Shown here in pieces: positions 34,713 through 42,787 of a DNA stretch of 64,000 bases. Origin of the DNA: UBA1127 sp965116355 (GTDB taxonomy: Bacteria > Chloroflexota > Dehalococcoidia > Lucifugimonadales > UBA1127); the NCBI GenBank assembly GCA_965116355.1, contig OZ220679.1, forward strand, positions 186,001 to 250,000, in the 5' to 3' direction. Position 1 is the first letter of the stretch. Each line of letters begins with the position of its first letter. The translations under genes were made by a program, and so were the position numbers. The notes beneath the pieces were generated by a model, which saw nothing but the letters and a program-made list of their open reading frames with translations, ran no database searches and had not been told where the DNA came from.

Positions 34713-35423
34713 CTACGAGGGAACGGCCCTGGCCACCACCTGCGCCGCCCGCTCTATTCCCAGCGTAGCAGGGTTTACCACCATATGGTACAGGTGCGGG
34801 TCGTCCGGGTGGGCCTTGAAGTGGCGCCGGAAGAAGCTGACCCGGGCCCGTTCCTCCATCATTACATAACGCTCGGCGTCTGCGCGCTCCATGTCGTTGT
34901 TGCGCATGGTCAGGTCGATGCGGAACTCCAGGGGCGCCACGACGCCGACATGCATTGCGCCCGGCTGGTCCTTGAGCACCATGTTGCCGCCCCGGCCCAT
35001 GATGAGCACGTTGCCGGCGTTGGCGAGGTCCGTCATCACGGCGCAGAGGACCTGGAAGAACTGGGAGTCGTCGATGAGCCTCGTGGGCGCCGAGGGGGCG
35101 GACGGGGTCTCCTCCGGACTCTCGCCCTCCGGGTAGGGGCGGGCGAGGAGGGTGTCGACGCCGGTGCCGAAGAACGGGTCGCCGCCGTCGCCAGAGTAGG
35201 CCGAGCGCTCGAAGGCGATCTGGATGAGGCGCGTGAGACGGCTGCCGAGGGAGTGGTCCTCCTCCTCTTTCTCCTCGAGCGCGGCAATCGGCGCGCCGAC
35301 GCGCTTTGCGGCCTCGGCGAGGAGGATGCGGTCAACGTAGTCGATGTCGAGGATGCGGGCGACCTCCATCCCGACTTCGCGGGCGGCGCCGCCAAGCTGT
35401 CCGTTGAGGGTGATTACGGTCAT
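34713..35423 (-). CDS. Cytidylate kinase-like family protein
   Basis: A 236-residue protein of the cytidylate kinase-like (DUF/PF13189) group. The N-terminal MTVITLNGQLGGAAREVGMEVA replaces the normal P-loop of nucleoside monophosphate kinases by GQLGGAAREVG; the downstream LIMGRGGNMVL, FRIDLTMRNNDMERADAERYVM and DDPHLYHMVVN are typical of the group. The true substrate is unknown. It starts inside the stop of the sugar-phosphate isomerase gene (ATGA overlap), so the two are translationally coupled. A longer frame upstream duplicates isomerase sequence and was rejected. Confidence 0.8.
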   Translation of the reverse strand: MTVITLNGQLGGAAREVGMEVARILDIDYVDRILLAEAAKRVGAPIAALEEKEEEDHSLGSRLTRLIQIAFERSAYSGDGGDPFFGTGVDTLLARPYPEGESPEETPSAPSAPTRLIDDSQFFQVLCAVMTDLANAGNVLIMGRGGNMVLKDQPGAMHVGVVAPLEFRIDLTMRNNDMERADAERYVMMEERARVSFFRRHFKAHPDDPHLYHMVVNPATLGIERAAQVVARAVPS

Positions 35424-35911
35424 CTCCCGCCTTCCGTTTGCAGAGTAGATGGTATAGGACGTACAAGCTGCCCATCGGGATGGTCCATGCTCTTCAACCA
35501 TTTTATGTTGGCGACCTCTGACTCGTCAGCCCCACCCGCGAACCAGGCGTCGAGGATTTCCGACGCGACAGCTACGGAGACGCCTCGAAGGCTCATCGCG
35601 AGGACGTTGGCGTCGTTCCAGCGTCGGGCGCCTTCGGCGGTCTGGGCGTCGGCGCAGAGGGCGGCGCGGGCGCCGGGCACCTTGTTGGCGGCCATGGTGA
35701 CGCCGGTGCCCGTCCAGCAGAAGAGGATGCCCTGCTGGGCCCCGCCGGAGGCGACGCGGGAGGCGACTGCGTAGGCCACGACGGGCCAGTTGGGGTCGTC
35801 GCCGGGGACGAGGGCGCCGTACAGCTCCGGCTGCATACCGCGACGCACAAGGTCGGCCAGAACGGCGTCGGTCAGCTCGGTCTTCTCGTCGCTCCCTACG
35901 GCGATGCGCAT
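35420..35911 (-). CDS. RpiB/LacA/LacB family sugar-phosphate isomerase
   Basis: A 163-residue isomerase of the RpiB type. GILFCWTGTGVTMAANK (61-77) carries the catalytic Cys65, and RWNDANVLAM (97-106) is the characteristic C-terminal motif. It probably interconverts ribose 5-phosphate and ribulose 5-phosphate or a related pair. Typical RpiB reads CGTGIG where this has CWTGTG, so a substrate shift is possible. ATG 35909-35911 has a GGAG site and lies 20 bases after the xerD stop, making xerD-isomerase-kinase one minus-strand unit. Confidence 0.85.
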   Translation of the reverse strand: MRIAVGSDEKTELTDAVLADLVRRGMQPELYGALVPGDDPNWPVVAYAVASRVASGGAQQGILFCWTGTGVTMAANKVPGARAALCADAQTAEGARRWNDANVLAMSLRGVSVAVASEILDAWFAGGADESEVANIKWLKSMDHPDGQLVRPIPSTLQTEGGR

Positions 35912-35930
35912 CGCAGCCTGCTCCGTCGGG

Positions 35931-36827
35931 CTATCTGCCCCGGGGATGGGCCTCCTCGAACTGTTCGCGCAGGTGGTCGTCCGTGAGGTGCGTGTAGATC
36001 TGCGTGCTGGCGATACTGGCGTGGCCGAGGAACTCCTGCACCTGTCGCAGGGATGCGCCGCCGCGCAGCATGTGGGTGGCAAAGCTGTGGCGCAGGGTGT
36101 GCGGGGTCACCGGGCTGGGGATGTTGGCCTTGCGCGCGTACTCCTTGAGGATGAGCCAGAAGCCCTGCCGGGTGAGCTGCTCACCGCGCCGGTTCAGGAA
36201 GAGGGCCTGCTCCTTGCTGTTGTTGCTGAGGAAGGAGTCCCGCCCCTCGTCGATGTAGAACTCGAGGGCGTCCATGGCCTGCTCGTGGAAGGGGATGAGG
36301 CGCTCCTTGTTGCCCTTGCCGATGCAGCGCACGAAGCCGCCGCTGAGGTTGACGTCGCTCACCTTGAGCGAGACGAGCTCGGAGACGCGCATGCCCGTCG
36401 CGTAGAGGAGCTCCAGCATCGCCTTGTCGCGGCGCGACTCGGGCGTGTCGACGGCCATGGGGGCGTCGAGGAGGCGGACGACCTCGTCCTCGGTGAGGGC
36501 GTTGGGGAGGCTGCGGCCGATCTTGGGGGCGCTGAGCTCGACGGCGGGGCTGTCGTCGATGACGCGGTCGTCGACGAGGAAGGCGAAGAAGGAGCGGACG
36601 GCGGCCGTCTTGCGGGCCCGCGTCGTCTCGGAGTAGCCCTTTTCCTGCAGCGCGAGGGCGAAATCGGCCAGGTCGTCCGTCGTGACGCGCGGCCAGTCGG
36701 ATCGGCCGCGGGTGCCCATGTGCTGCTGGAGTGCGTAGAGATCATTCCGGTACGCCATGATGGTGTTGCCGGAGAGGCCGCGTTCCACGGCCAAGTGGTT
36801 CAGATAGGCGTCTATCTGCTGTTTCAT
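35931..36827 (-). CDS. xerD: Site-specific tyrosine recombinase XerC/XerD
   Basis: A 298-residue tyrosine recombinase of normal Xer length. The N-terminal SAM-like DNA-binding domain covers 1-85. The catalytic residues are R147 (ATGMRVSEL), the lysine in GKGNKERL (171-178), H243 and R246 (HTLRHSFATHML), H269 (LGHASI) and Y278 (STQIYTHL). It resolves chromosome dimers at dif with a partner or alone. XerC versus XerD cannot be settled from one sequence. No dif-like site, integrase cargo or attachment duplication is near, so it is the housekeeping enzyme. Confidence 0.93.
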   Translation of the reverse strand: MKQQIDAYLNHLAVERGLSGNTIMAYRNDLYALQQHMGTRGRSDWPRVTTDDLADFALALQEKGYSETTRARKTAAVRSFFAFLVDDRVIDDSPAVELSAPKIGRSLPNALTEDEVVRLLDAPMAVDTPESRRDKAMLELLYATGMRVSELVSLKVSDVNLSGGFVRCIGKGNKERLIPFHEQAMDALEFYIDEGRDSFLSNNSKEQALFLNRRGEQLTRQGFWLILKEYARKANIPSPVTPHTLRHSFATHMLRGGASLRQVQEFLGHASIASTQIYTHLTDDHLREQFEEAHPRGR

Positions 36828-36843
36828 AACGACCCCTTATCGA

Positions 36844-36867
36844 AAAGCCGCCGTGTCGGCGGGCTTT
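36844..36867 (-). other. Hairpin in the xerD leader (possible attenuator)
   Basis: On the minus strand AAAGC and CGCC arms pair around GACAC with one bulged base and are followed by TTTT, about 17 bases before the xerD ATG and downstream of its promoter. It resembles a weak intrinsic terminator inside the leader. Confidence 0.4.
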
Positions 36868-36913
36868 GCATCGCCCCTGGTTGCACTTCGCGGAAGATAG
36901 TACAAACTCGCAT

Positions 36914-36941
36914 ATTCTACAATAGCCGGGCCGAATGTCCA
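36914..36941 (-). promoter_or_regulatory. Promoter for xerD
   Basis: TGGACA (36936-36941), a 16-base spacer and TAGAAT (36914-36919) on the minus strand, five of six matches each. The leader would be about 80 bases. The rest of 36942-37032 holds nothing I can identify. Confidence 0.6.
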
Positions 36942-37032
36942 GAGGTATGAATGTGGCGTCCCTGAACTGAGACTGGCGGGGCGGAGGGGAGCTCCGGGGA
37001 GGCTGCCGGCGCAGGGGGGCGGTGGCATCGGT

Positions 37033-37386
37033 TCACTCCCTGACGCGCACCCGATCCTCTTCCACAATCCAGAGTTGGCCCTTGGGGGATGCCCCCGCGA
37101 GCGTTTCAATCAACCTTGCGGCGACCTTCAAGAGAGCATCCCGGCTCTGGCCGGCCAGTCGGAAGACGACTATGCCGTGGTACTCCCCAGGCGGATAGGC
37201 CCTGATGTCCGCAAAGTCCAAGTCTTGCGTCAGCAGCGCGCGTTCCTCAGCGAGGCAGACCAAGGCTATCTCCGCATCCGTTGTGCCGCCGATAGCCTCA
37301 TCGAGGACTGTGGTTGCGTCATGGCCCGAGTTAGTGAACAGAGGCTTGAGCTGGACCGGCAGGTTCTCATCGAGCTTGACCCGCAT
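37033..37386 (-). CDS. DUF5615 PIN-like toxin-like protein
   Basis: A 117-residue protein of the DUF5615 family, a PIN-like fold. It shows the family landmarks KLDENLPVQL with D6 and N8, the DATTVLDEAIGG segment, ERALLTQDLDFADI (acidic metal cluster) and GIVVFRL. The family is regularly paired with DUF433 proteins and regarded as a toxin-antitoxin-like module, the PIN fold suggesting RNA cleavage. Here it follows the DUF433 gene after 9 bases on the same strand. Activity has not been shown from sequence. Confidence 0.85.
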   Translation of the reverse strand: MRVKLDENLPVQLKPLFTNSGHDATTVLDEAIGGTTDAEIALVCLAEERALLTQDLDFADIRAYPPGEYHGIVVFRLAGQSRDALLKVAARLIETLAGASPKGQLWIVEEDRVRVRE

Positions 37387-37395
37387 GGGCCGCCC

Positions 37396-37623
37396 CTAAG
37401 CGCCCAGGGGCATTGTCCGCTCCCTGGCCAGCTCTGCCGCGTAGCTCAGGGCCGCCTGGACCGCGTCGATGGAAACGGAGGGGTAGCTTTCGACGATCTC
37501 CTCAGCGGACAACCCCGAGGCGAGGTTGTCCAAGACCACAGTGACCATAACCCGGGTGCCGGCGATGCAGGCTTGCCCATGACAGACATTGGGGTCGACG
37601 GATATGTGCTTGCGCCAGTCCAC
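37396..37623 (-). CDS. DUF433 antitoxin-like protein
   Basis: A 75-residue DUF433 protein. WRKHISVDPNVCHGQACIAGTRV near its start is the family signature (helix-turn-helix-like), followed by VLDNLASGLSAEEIVESYP. I chose the GTG at 37621-37623, not the ATG 36 bases upstream. Family members begin with this W-R-x-x-I segment, the GGAGG site is spaced for this GTG, and a TATAAT at 37658-37663 would start the message after the upstream ATG. It is the presumed antitoxin of the DUF5615 gene that follows. Confidence 0.8.
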   Translation of the reverse strand: MDWRKHISVDPNVCHGQACIAGTRVMVTVVLDNLASGLSAEEIVESYPSVSIDAVQAALSYAAELARERTMPLGA

Positions 37624-37657
37624 GACTGCGTGCCTCCGGGGATGGTTCTCCTTCGCC

Positions 37658-37663
37658 ATTATA
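37658..37663 (-). promoter_or_regulatory. -10 element of the DUF433/DUF5615 pair
   Basis: A perfect TATAAT on the minus strand overlapping the upstream ATG. No good -35 is seen. It predicts a short leader before the GTG start. Confidence 0.45.
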
Positions 37664-37698
37664 GACCATACGGCGGGGAGGGGGTTGGCGGCAGGATC

Positions 37699-37771
37699 CT
37701 GGGCACCGGCTTGCGCCGGTGAACCGTCAGTGGTGGGCAAGCGGCCTTTCGATTTCCCTCAGGGCGGACGG
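37699..37771 (+). repeat. Repeats C' and A'
   Basis: GGGCACCGGC-TTGC-GCCGGTGAACCG (37699-37727) and family A' (37744-37771). From here to 37906 no gene is seen, only a possible GATAAT -10 for the carboxyltransferase at 37870-37875. Confidence 0.7.
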
Positions 37772-37906
37772 GAACGTTGGGGACCCTGACTGCCACGGGG
37801 CGACGAGGCGGGGACACACGGGGGGACGGGCGGGGGCGCGTTCTTGCGGGGGCGTTCGCGCGCGTGCTAGGATAATTCGGCTTCCTTCCCGTGGCACACC
37901 CTTAAC

Positions 37907-39481
37907 GTGAATGAGCGTACGCCTGTGGAACAACGGCAAGCATCCCGCTTGGAACAACTCGAACAACTGCGCGCACAGACCCTCCTCGGCGGGGGCGAGC
38001 GGCGCATAGCCCAGCAGCACGAGAAGGGCAAGCTGACGGCCCGCGAGCGGCTGGTGCTGCTCGTCGACGACGGCTCCTTCCAGGAGCTGGACAGCTTCGC
38101 GACGCACCGGGCGACGGAGTTCGGGCTCGCCGACCAGAAGGTGCTGGGCGACGCGGTGGTGACGGGCTACGGGCGCGTCAATGGGCGGCAGGTCTTCGTC
38201 TTCTCGCAGGACTTCACGGTCATGGGCGGATCGCTGTCGGAGGTCGTCGCGGAGAAGGTCTGCAAGATCATGGAGCTCGCCATGAAGGTGGGCGCGCCCG
38301 TCGTCGGCATCGAGGACTCGGGCGGCGCGCGCATCCAGGAGGGCGTGTCGAGCCTGAAGGGCTACGGCGACATCTTCCTGCTGAACACCCTGGCGTCGGG
38401 CGTCGTGCCGCAGATCTCGGTGATCATGGGGCCGTGCGCGGGCGGCGCGGTGTACTCGCCGGCCATCACGGACTTCATCTTCATGACGGAGGGCACCGGG
38501 CAGATGTACATCACCGGCCCGGACGTCATCAAGGCAGTAACGGGCGAGGAGGTCACCCACGAGGAGCTCGGCGGGGCGCACGCGCACACGGCCATCAGCG
38601 GCGTCGCGCACTTTGCCTACGCGAACGACGAGGAGTGCATCGCACAGGTGCGGCGGCTGCTCGACTACCTGCCGTCCAGCAACGCCGAGGACCCGCCATG
38701 GCGGGACTGCGGCGACGACCCGGACCGGCTGTGCGAGACGCTGCGCTCCATCGTGCCGGACGGGGAGAACCAGCCCTACGACATGAAGGACGTCATCTAC
38801 GCGGTCGTCGACGGCGGGGACTTCATGGAAGTGCAGCCGGAGAACGCGCAGAACATCGTGGTGGGCTTCGGGCGGATGGACGGGCACACGGTGGGCATCG
38901 TCGGGCAGCAGCCGGCGTACCTGGCGGGGTCGCTCGACATCAGCGCGTCGCTGAAGGCCGCGAGGTTCGTCCGCTTCTGCGACGCCTTCAACGTGCCCAT
39001 CCTGACGTTCATCGACGTGCCGGGGTTCCTGCCGGGAACAGAGCAGGAGTACGGCGGCATCATCAAGCACGGGGCCAAGCTCATTTACGCCTACGCCGAG
39101 GCCACCGTGCCCAAGGTGAGCGTGCTGACGCGCAAGGCGTACGGCGGCGGCTACATCGTCATGGGCAGCAAGCACCTGCGCACCGACGTCAACTACGCGT
39201 GGCCCTCGGCGGAGATCGCCGTCATGGGCCCCTTGGGCGCAGTGAACGTCATCCACCGCGAGGCCATCCGCAACGCCGAGGACCAGGACGCCGAGCGGGC
39301 GCGGCTGGTGCAGGAGTACCGCGACCTGACGGCCAACCCGTACGTCGCGGCGTCGCGCGGGTTCATCGACGACGTCATCGATCCGGCGGAGACGCGGATG
39401 CGCGTGATCCGCAGCTTCGAGATGCTTCGGGACAAGCGGGACAACCTGCCGCCGAAGAAGCACGGGAACATCCCGCTGTGA
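37907..39481 (+). CDS. Acyl-CoA carboxylase, carboxyltransferase subunit (PccB-like)
   Basis: A 524-residue carboxyltransferase with both N- and C-terminal crotonase-like domains, the size of propionyl-/acetyl-CoA carboxylase beta chains. It moves CO2 from carboxybiotin to an acyl-CoA. The N-domain has DSGGARIQEGV and the oxyanion GPCAGGAVYSPA; the C-domain has FIDVPGFLPGTEQE and KAYGGGYIVMGSK. GTG 37907 is used. The biotin carrier gene overlaps its stop (GTGA), but the biotin carboxylase is not in the window. Propionyl-CoA rather than acetyl-CoA is likely for this type, not proven. Confidence 0.92.
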   Translation: MNERTPVEQRQASRLEQLEQLRAQTLLGGGERRIAQQHEKGKLTARERLVLLVDDGSFQELDSFATHRATEFGLADQKVLGDAVVTGYGRVNGRQVFVFSQDFTVMGGSLSEVVAEKVCKIMELAMKVGAPVVGIEDSGGARIQEGVSSLKGYGDIFLLNTLASGVVPQISVIMGPCAGGAVYSPAITDFIFMTEGTGQMYITGPDVIKAVTGEEVTHEELGGAHAHTAISGVAHFAYANDEECIAQVRRLLDYLPSSNAEDPPWRDCGDDPDRLCETLRSIVPDGENQPYDMKDVIYAVVDGGDFMEVQPENAQNIVVGFGRMDGHTVGIVGQQPAYLAGSLDISASLKAARFVRFCDAFNVPILTFIDVPGFLPGTEQEYGGIIKHGAKLIYAYAEATVPKVSVLTRKAYGGGYIVMGSKHLRTDVNYAWPSAEIAVMGPLGAVNVIHREAIRNAEDQDAERARLVQEYRDLTANPYVAASRGFIDDVIDPAETRMRVIRSFEMLRDKRDNLPPKKHGNIPL

Positions 39482-39990
39482 GCGCCGCAGAGCAAGCCGG
39501 GTCCCGCACGTACGAGGTCGTCGTCGACGGCGCGGAGCTGTCGGTGACGGTGACGGAGGGGGGCCCGGAGCCGGGGGCGGTGCAGGTCACCGTGGACGGT
39601 CGATCGTTCGGCGTAACGGTGACCCCCACGGGCAGGCCCTCGACAGGCTCAGGTCCAACGGCGGTTGAAGCACCGGCGGCGCCGGCCCGGCCGGTTCCGG
39701 CGCCTCGGTCGCAGGCGGCGCCTGCCGCACTCGCGCCAGAAACAGCGCCTGCTGTGCAGGCGGCGCCGGGCGAGTGGCTGCTGACGGCGCCGATGCCGGG
39801 GACGGTCGTGCGCTATACTGTTTCGGAATCACAGCGCGTGGCCGCCGGCGAGACGGTCGTCGTGCTGGAAGCGATGAAGATGGAGAACACCCTCCCCGCG
39901 CCCGTCGCCGGGGTCGTCACGCGCCTGCCGCAGCAGGCCGGGGCCCGCGTCGGGAGGGGGGACGTGCTGGCGGTGATCTCGACGGAGTAG
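39478..39990 (+). CDS. Biotin carboxyl carrier protein of an acyl-CoA carboxylase
   Basis: A 170-residue carrier. The C-terminal biotinyl domain (about 98-170) holds the lipoate/biotin motif EAMKMEN with the target lysine K134. The N-terminal 50 residues form a beta-rich domain, and the middle is an Ala/Pro linker. The linker segment TGRPSTGSGPTAVE (51-64) is encoded by an in-frame family A repeat at 39635-39661. It overlaps the carboxyltransferase gene by 4 bases and is made with it. No other biotin-domain protein is nearby. Confidence 0.92.
   Translation: MSAAEQAGSRTYEVVVDGAELSVTVTEGGPEPGAVQVTVDGRSFGVTVTPTGRPSTGSGPTAVEAPAAPARPVPAPRSQAAPAALAPETAPAVQAAPGEWLLTAPMPGTVVRYTVSESQRVAAGETVVVLEAMKMENTLPAPVAGVVTRLPQQAGARVGRGDVLAVISTE
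39635..39661 (+). repeat. Family A repeat inside the biotin carrier gene
   Basis: GCCCTCGACAGGCTCAGGTC-type sequence differs from the intergenic family A by one missing T and a few substitutions, and remains in frame within the linker. Confidence 0.75.
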
Positions 39991-40019
39991 CTCAACTGAC
40001 GCAGCAACAGTGCGCGGGC

Positions 40020-40050
40020 GGCCCTTCGATTTCCCTCAGGGCGAACGGAG
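40020..40050 (+). repeat. Family A' repeat before the isocitrate-type dehydrogenase
   Basis: GCCCTTCGATTTCCCTCAGG then GCGAACGGAG, 26 bases before the ATG at 40076. Confidence 0.8.
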
Positions 40051-40075
40051 GGGCGGGACCGCAAGGAGGAAAGGG

Positions 40076-41281
40076 ATGGTTGACACCCAGGCAATTCAGG
40101 CAGCCAAGGACCACTTCGGCGTTGTGCTGGAGCAGCAGTTGGAGCGCGTGGAACGGCTGAAGTCGGCCGCGCCCCCGGTCGATTTCTCGGCCGTGTCGCC
40201 GATCCATGTCGGCGTGATGGGCGGCGACGGCATCGGGCCGTACATCGCGGCGGAGGCGCAGCGCGTGCTGGAGTACCTGCTGCGCGAGCAAGTGGAGTCG
40301 GGCAAGGTGAACTTCCGCGTCATCGAGGGGCTCACGATCGAGAATCGGGCGTCGCACCTGAAGTCGATCCCGGACGACGTGCTGGAGGAGATCAAGGAGT
40401 GCCACGTCACGCTGAAAGGCCCGACCCACACCCCCGAGCAGGGCGACGGCTGGCCCAACCTTGAGAGCGCCAACGTGTCCATGCGCAAGGAGCTGGACCT
40501 CTTTGCCAACGTGCGGCCCGTGCGCATCCCGGCCGAGGGCATCGACTGGACGTTCTTCCGCGAGAACACGGAGGACATGTACGCCGTCGGCAGCCAGGGC
40601 ATCAACGTGGACAGCGACCTGGCCATCGACTTCCGTGTCATCACGCGGCCCGGCTCGCAGCGCATCATCGAGGCGGCGTTCGAGTACGCCAAGCGCACGG
40701 GCAAGACGCGGGTAACGGCGGTCACCAAGGCCAACGTCGTCAAGACGACGGACGGCAACTTCCTGAACCTGGCGCAGGACATCGCCAAGAGCTACCCGGG
40801 CATCGAGATGGACGCGTGGTACATCGACATCATGACGGCCAAGCTGCTGGACCCGGCGCGGCGGAACGAGTTCCAGGTGCTGGTGATGCCGAACCTGTAC
40901 GGCGACATCCTCACGGACGAGGCCGGCCAGATCCAAGGCGGCGTCGGCACCGCGGGCAGCGCCAACCTCGGCACGCAGTACTCGATGTTCGAGGCGATCC
41001 ACGGCAGCGCGCCGCGGATGGTGCAGGAGAACCGGGCGCAGTACGCCGACCCGAGCTCCATGCTCCGGGCGGGCGCCATGCTGATGGAGCACATCGGCTT
41101 CCCGGACCTGGGCCAGCGGCTGCACCAGGCGCTGGACATCTGCGGCCAGTACGAGCGCGAGATCGTGATGACGGGCCGCAGCACGGGCGCGACCGCCGCG
41201 GAGTTCGGCGACTACATCATGGCCACGGTCGAGGACGACAAGGTCGGCGACCGCTGGCAGACGTACGTCCACGGCAACTAG
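40076..41281 (+). CDS. Isocitrate/isopropylmalate dehydrogenase family protein (probably isocitrate dehydrogenase)
   Basis: A 401-residue beta-decarboxylating dehydrogenase. GGDGIGP (substrate/coenzyme loop), LTIENRASHLKSIPDD, the FFRENTEDMYAV segment with the phosphorylation/substrate-binding region, YIDIMTAKLLDPARRNEF, and NLYGDILTDEAGQIQGGVG near the metal site identify the family. It oxidises 2R,3S-isocitrate or 3-isopropylmalate with NAD(P); the malate dehydrogenase next door favours the TCA-cycle role. The ATG 40076 has AAGGAGGAAAGGG; an upstream extension would translate repeat sequence. Coenzyme choice was not determined. Confidence 0.88.
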   Translation: MVDTQAIQAAKDHFGVVLEQQLERVERLKSAAPPVDFSAVSPIHVGVMGGDGIGPYIAAEAQRVLEYLLREQVESGKVNFRVIEGLTIENRASHLKSIPDDVLEEIKECHVTLKGPTHTPEQGDGWPNLESANVSMRKELDLFANVRPVRIPAEGIDWTFFRENTEDMYAVGSQGINVDSDLAIDFRVITRPGSQRIIEAAFEYAKRTGKTRVTAVTKANVVKTTDGNFLNLAQDIAKSYPGIEMDAWYIDIMTAKLLDPARRNEFQVLVMPNLYGDILTDEAGQIQGGVGTAGSANLGTQYSMFEAIHGSAPRMVQENRAQYADPSSMLRAGAMLMEHIGFPDLGQRLHQALDICGQYEREIVMTGRSTGATAAEFGDYIMATVEDDKVGDRWQTYVHGN

Positions 41282-41293
41282 CCCAAGGGGTGC

Positions 41294-41504
41294 ACCTCCT
41301 TCGAGAACCTCAGGGCGAACGGAGGACACGGGGAGCTCAAGGTGAACGGGCTCTCCACCTCCCACCCCGCTGGATTCCCGCCTTCGCGGGAATGACGGTA
41401 GCGGGGTGGGGCAGAGCGGCGCCCGTTGGGCGCGGCGCCCTGGATTCCGGCTTTCGCCAGAAAGACAGGGTGCGGGCGCCCCTTCGGTGGGCTCAAGACA
41501 ACGG
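41294..41504 (+). repeat. Repeats A, D, C and A between the dehydrogenases
   Basis: Decayed family A (41294-41324), GGATTCCCGC-CTTC-GCGGGAATGACGG (41370-41398), a degenerate GGATTCCGGC-TTTC copy (41440-41468) and a family A fragment (41477-41504), ending 35 bases before mdh. Confidence 0.7.
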
Positions 41505-41538
41505 AGTGAACAAGAAGACGGAGAGGAACAGGCAAGCT

Positions 41539-42477
41539 ATGGCACGCAAGAAGGTTACGGTTGTAGGCGCCGGCAACGTGGGCGCGACCACGGCGCAGCG
41601 CATCTTTGACCGCGGGTACGCCGACGTGGTGCTCGTCGACATCGTCGAGGGGCTGCCGCAGGGGAAGGCGCTGGACATGCTGGAGTCCGGCCCGGTCATC
41701 GGCTCCGACGCCTCGGTCATCGGCACGAACGACTACGTGGAGACGGCGGGCTCGGACGTGACAGTGGTGACGTCGGGCATCGCGCGGAAGCCGGGCATGA
41801 GCCGCGACGACCTGCTGTACACGAACATGGACATCGTCGGCAGCGTCATCAAGCAGGTGGTGGAGCACTCGCCGGACGGCATCGTTGTCACGGTGACGAA
41901 CCCGCTGGACGCGATGACGCAGCACGCGCTGGAGGTGTCGGGCAAGCCGCGCGAGCAGGTCTTCGGCATGGCGGGCATCCTGGACACGGCGCGCTTCCGG
42001 ACATTCCTCGCGGCGGAGTTGCAGGTGTCCGTGCAGGACGTGCACGCCTACGTGCTGGGCGGCCACGGCGACACGATGGTGCCGCTGGTGGGCGCGACCA
42101 ACGTGGGCGGCATCCCGGTGGGGGACCTCATTCCCAAGGACCGGCTGGACGCCATCGTGAAGCGCACGCAGGACGGCGGCGGCGAGATCGTCTCGCTGCT
42201 GAAGACGGGAAGCGCCTTCTACGCGCCCGCCGCGTCGGTGGCGCAGATGGTCGAGTCGATCCTATTCGACCGGAAGCAGATCCTGCCGTGCTGCGTGAAG
42301 CTGCAGGGCGAGTACGGCATCGAGGGGCTGTGCGTCGGCGTGCCGGTGAAGCTCGGCGCGGCGGGCGTCGAGGAGGTCATCACGCTGACGCTGACGGACG
42401 ACGAGCAGGCCGCGCTGGAGCGCTCGGCCGACGCGGTGCGGGAGCTCATCGACGTAATGCGCAACCGGCAGAACTAG
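41539..42477 (+). CDS. mdh: Malate dehydrogenase
   Basis: A 312-residue lactate/malate dehydrogenase of the bacterial MDH type (about 310 residues, AGNVGATTA with G10-x-G12-x-x-G15). The substrate-binding Arg is in the GIARKPGMSRDDLL mobile loop, the catalytic His in VLGGHGDTMVPL. The Arg in the GIAR-type loop fits malate rather than lactate. ATG 41539 follows GGAACAGGCAAGCT. Together with the upstream isocitrate-type dehydrogenase it covers two TCA reactions. Confidence 0.96.
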   Translation: MARKKVTVVGAGNVGATTAQRIFDRGYADVVLVDIVEGLPQGKALDMLESGPVIGSDASVIGTNDYVETAGSDVTVVTSGIARKPGMSRDDLLYTNMDIVGSVIKQVVEHSPDGIVVTVTNPLDAMTQHALEVSGKPREQVFGMAGILDTARFRTFLAAELQVSVQDVHAYVLGGHGDTMVPLVGATNVGGIPVGDLIPKDRLDAIVKRTQDGGGEIVSLLKTGSAFYAPAASVAQMVESILFDRKQILPCCVKLQGEYGIEGLCVGVPVKLGAAGVEEVITLTLTDDEQAALERSADAVRELIDVMRNRQN

Positions 42478-42508
42478 ACTCGCAAAGGGAGATCAGGGGG
42501 CAGACCAC

Positions 42509-42715
42509 ATGACCACACGAAACGCAGACGAGCTGGAGACGAAGATTCAAGCGGCGGCGGACGAGCTTTCCGATCTGGAGTCCGCCAACGACGTGAAGCG
42601 GTGGTGGAGCCGCCACTACTACGGGCTGGGCCACAAGCGGCTGGGACGGTTGCTGTTGGGGCAGTCCGTGGAGCGGCTGCTGGAGCGGGCCTCGGCCGGC
42701 CGCGGCGACGACTAG
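42509..42715 (+). CDS. Small hypothetical helical protein
   Basis: A 68-residue acidic-then-basic protein, not recognised. The first 25 residues are an acidic coiled-coil-like helix (DELETKIQAAADELSDLESA) followed by a Trp/Tyr/Arg-rich stretch. It begins 31 bases after mdh on the same strand and shows a weak ribosome site (GGGGG 8 bases before the ATG). It could be a real small gene or a fortuitous frame; composition supports a real one. Confidence 0.5.
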   Translation: MTTRNADELETKIQAAADELSDLESANDVKRWWSRHYYGLGHKRLGRLLLGQSVERLLERASAGRGDD

Positions 42716-42787
42716 CCGCCAGAACTCGACAAACGAGCGCCGCTCGTTCCGACGGCCTGGGCCGTTGGGGCGGGCGGTGTTTTGTTG

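Noticed and set aside
35931..36827. xerD as the integrase of a mobile element
   Set aside because: Length and domains fit housekeeping Xer; no cargo, attachment repeats or adjacent tRNA are seen.
39808..39822. TGCGCTATACTG as a promoter
   Set aside because: It lies inside the biotin carrier coding region with no gene start downstream on that strand at a sensible distance.
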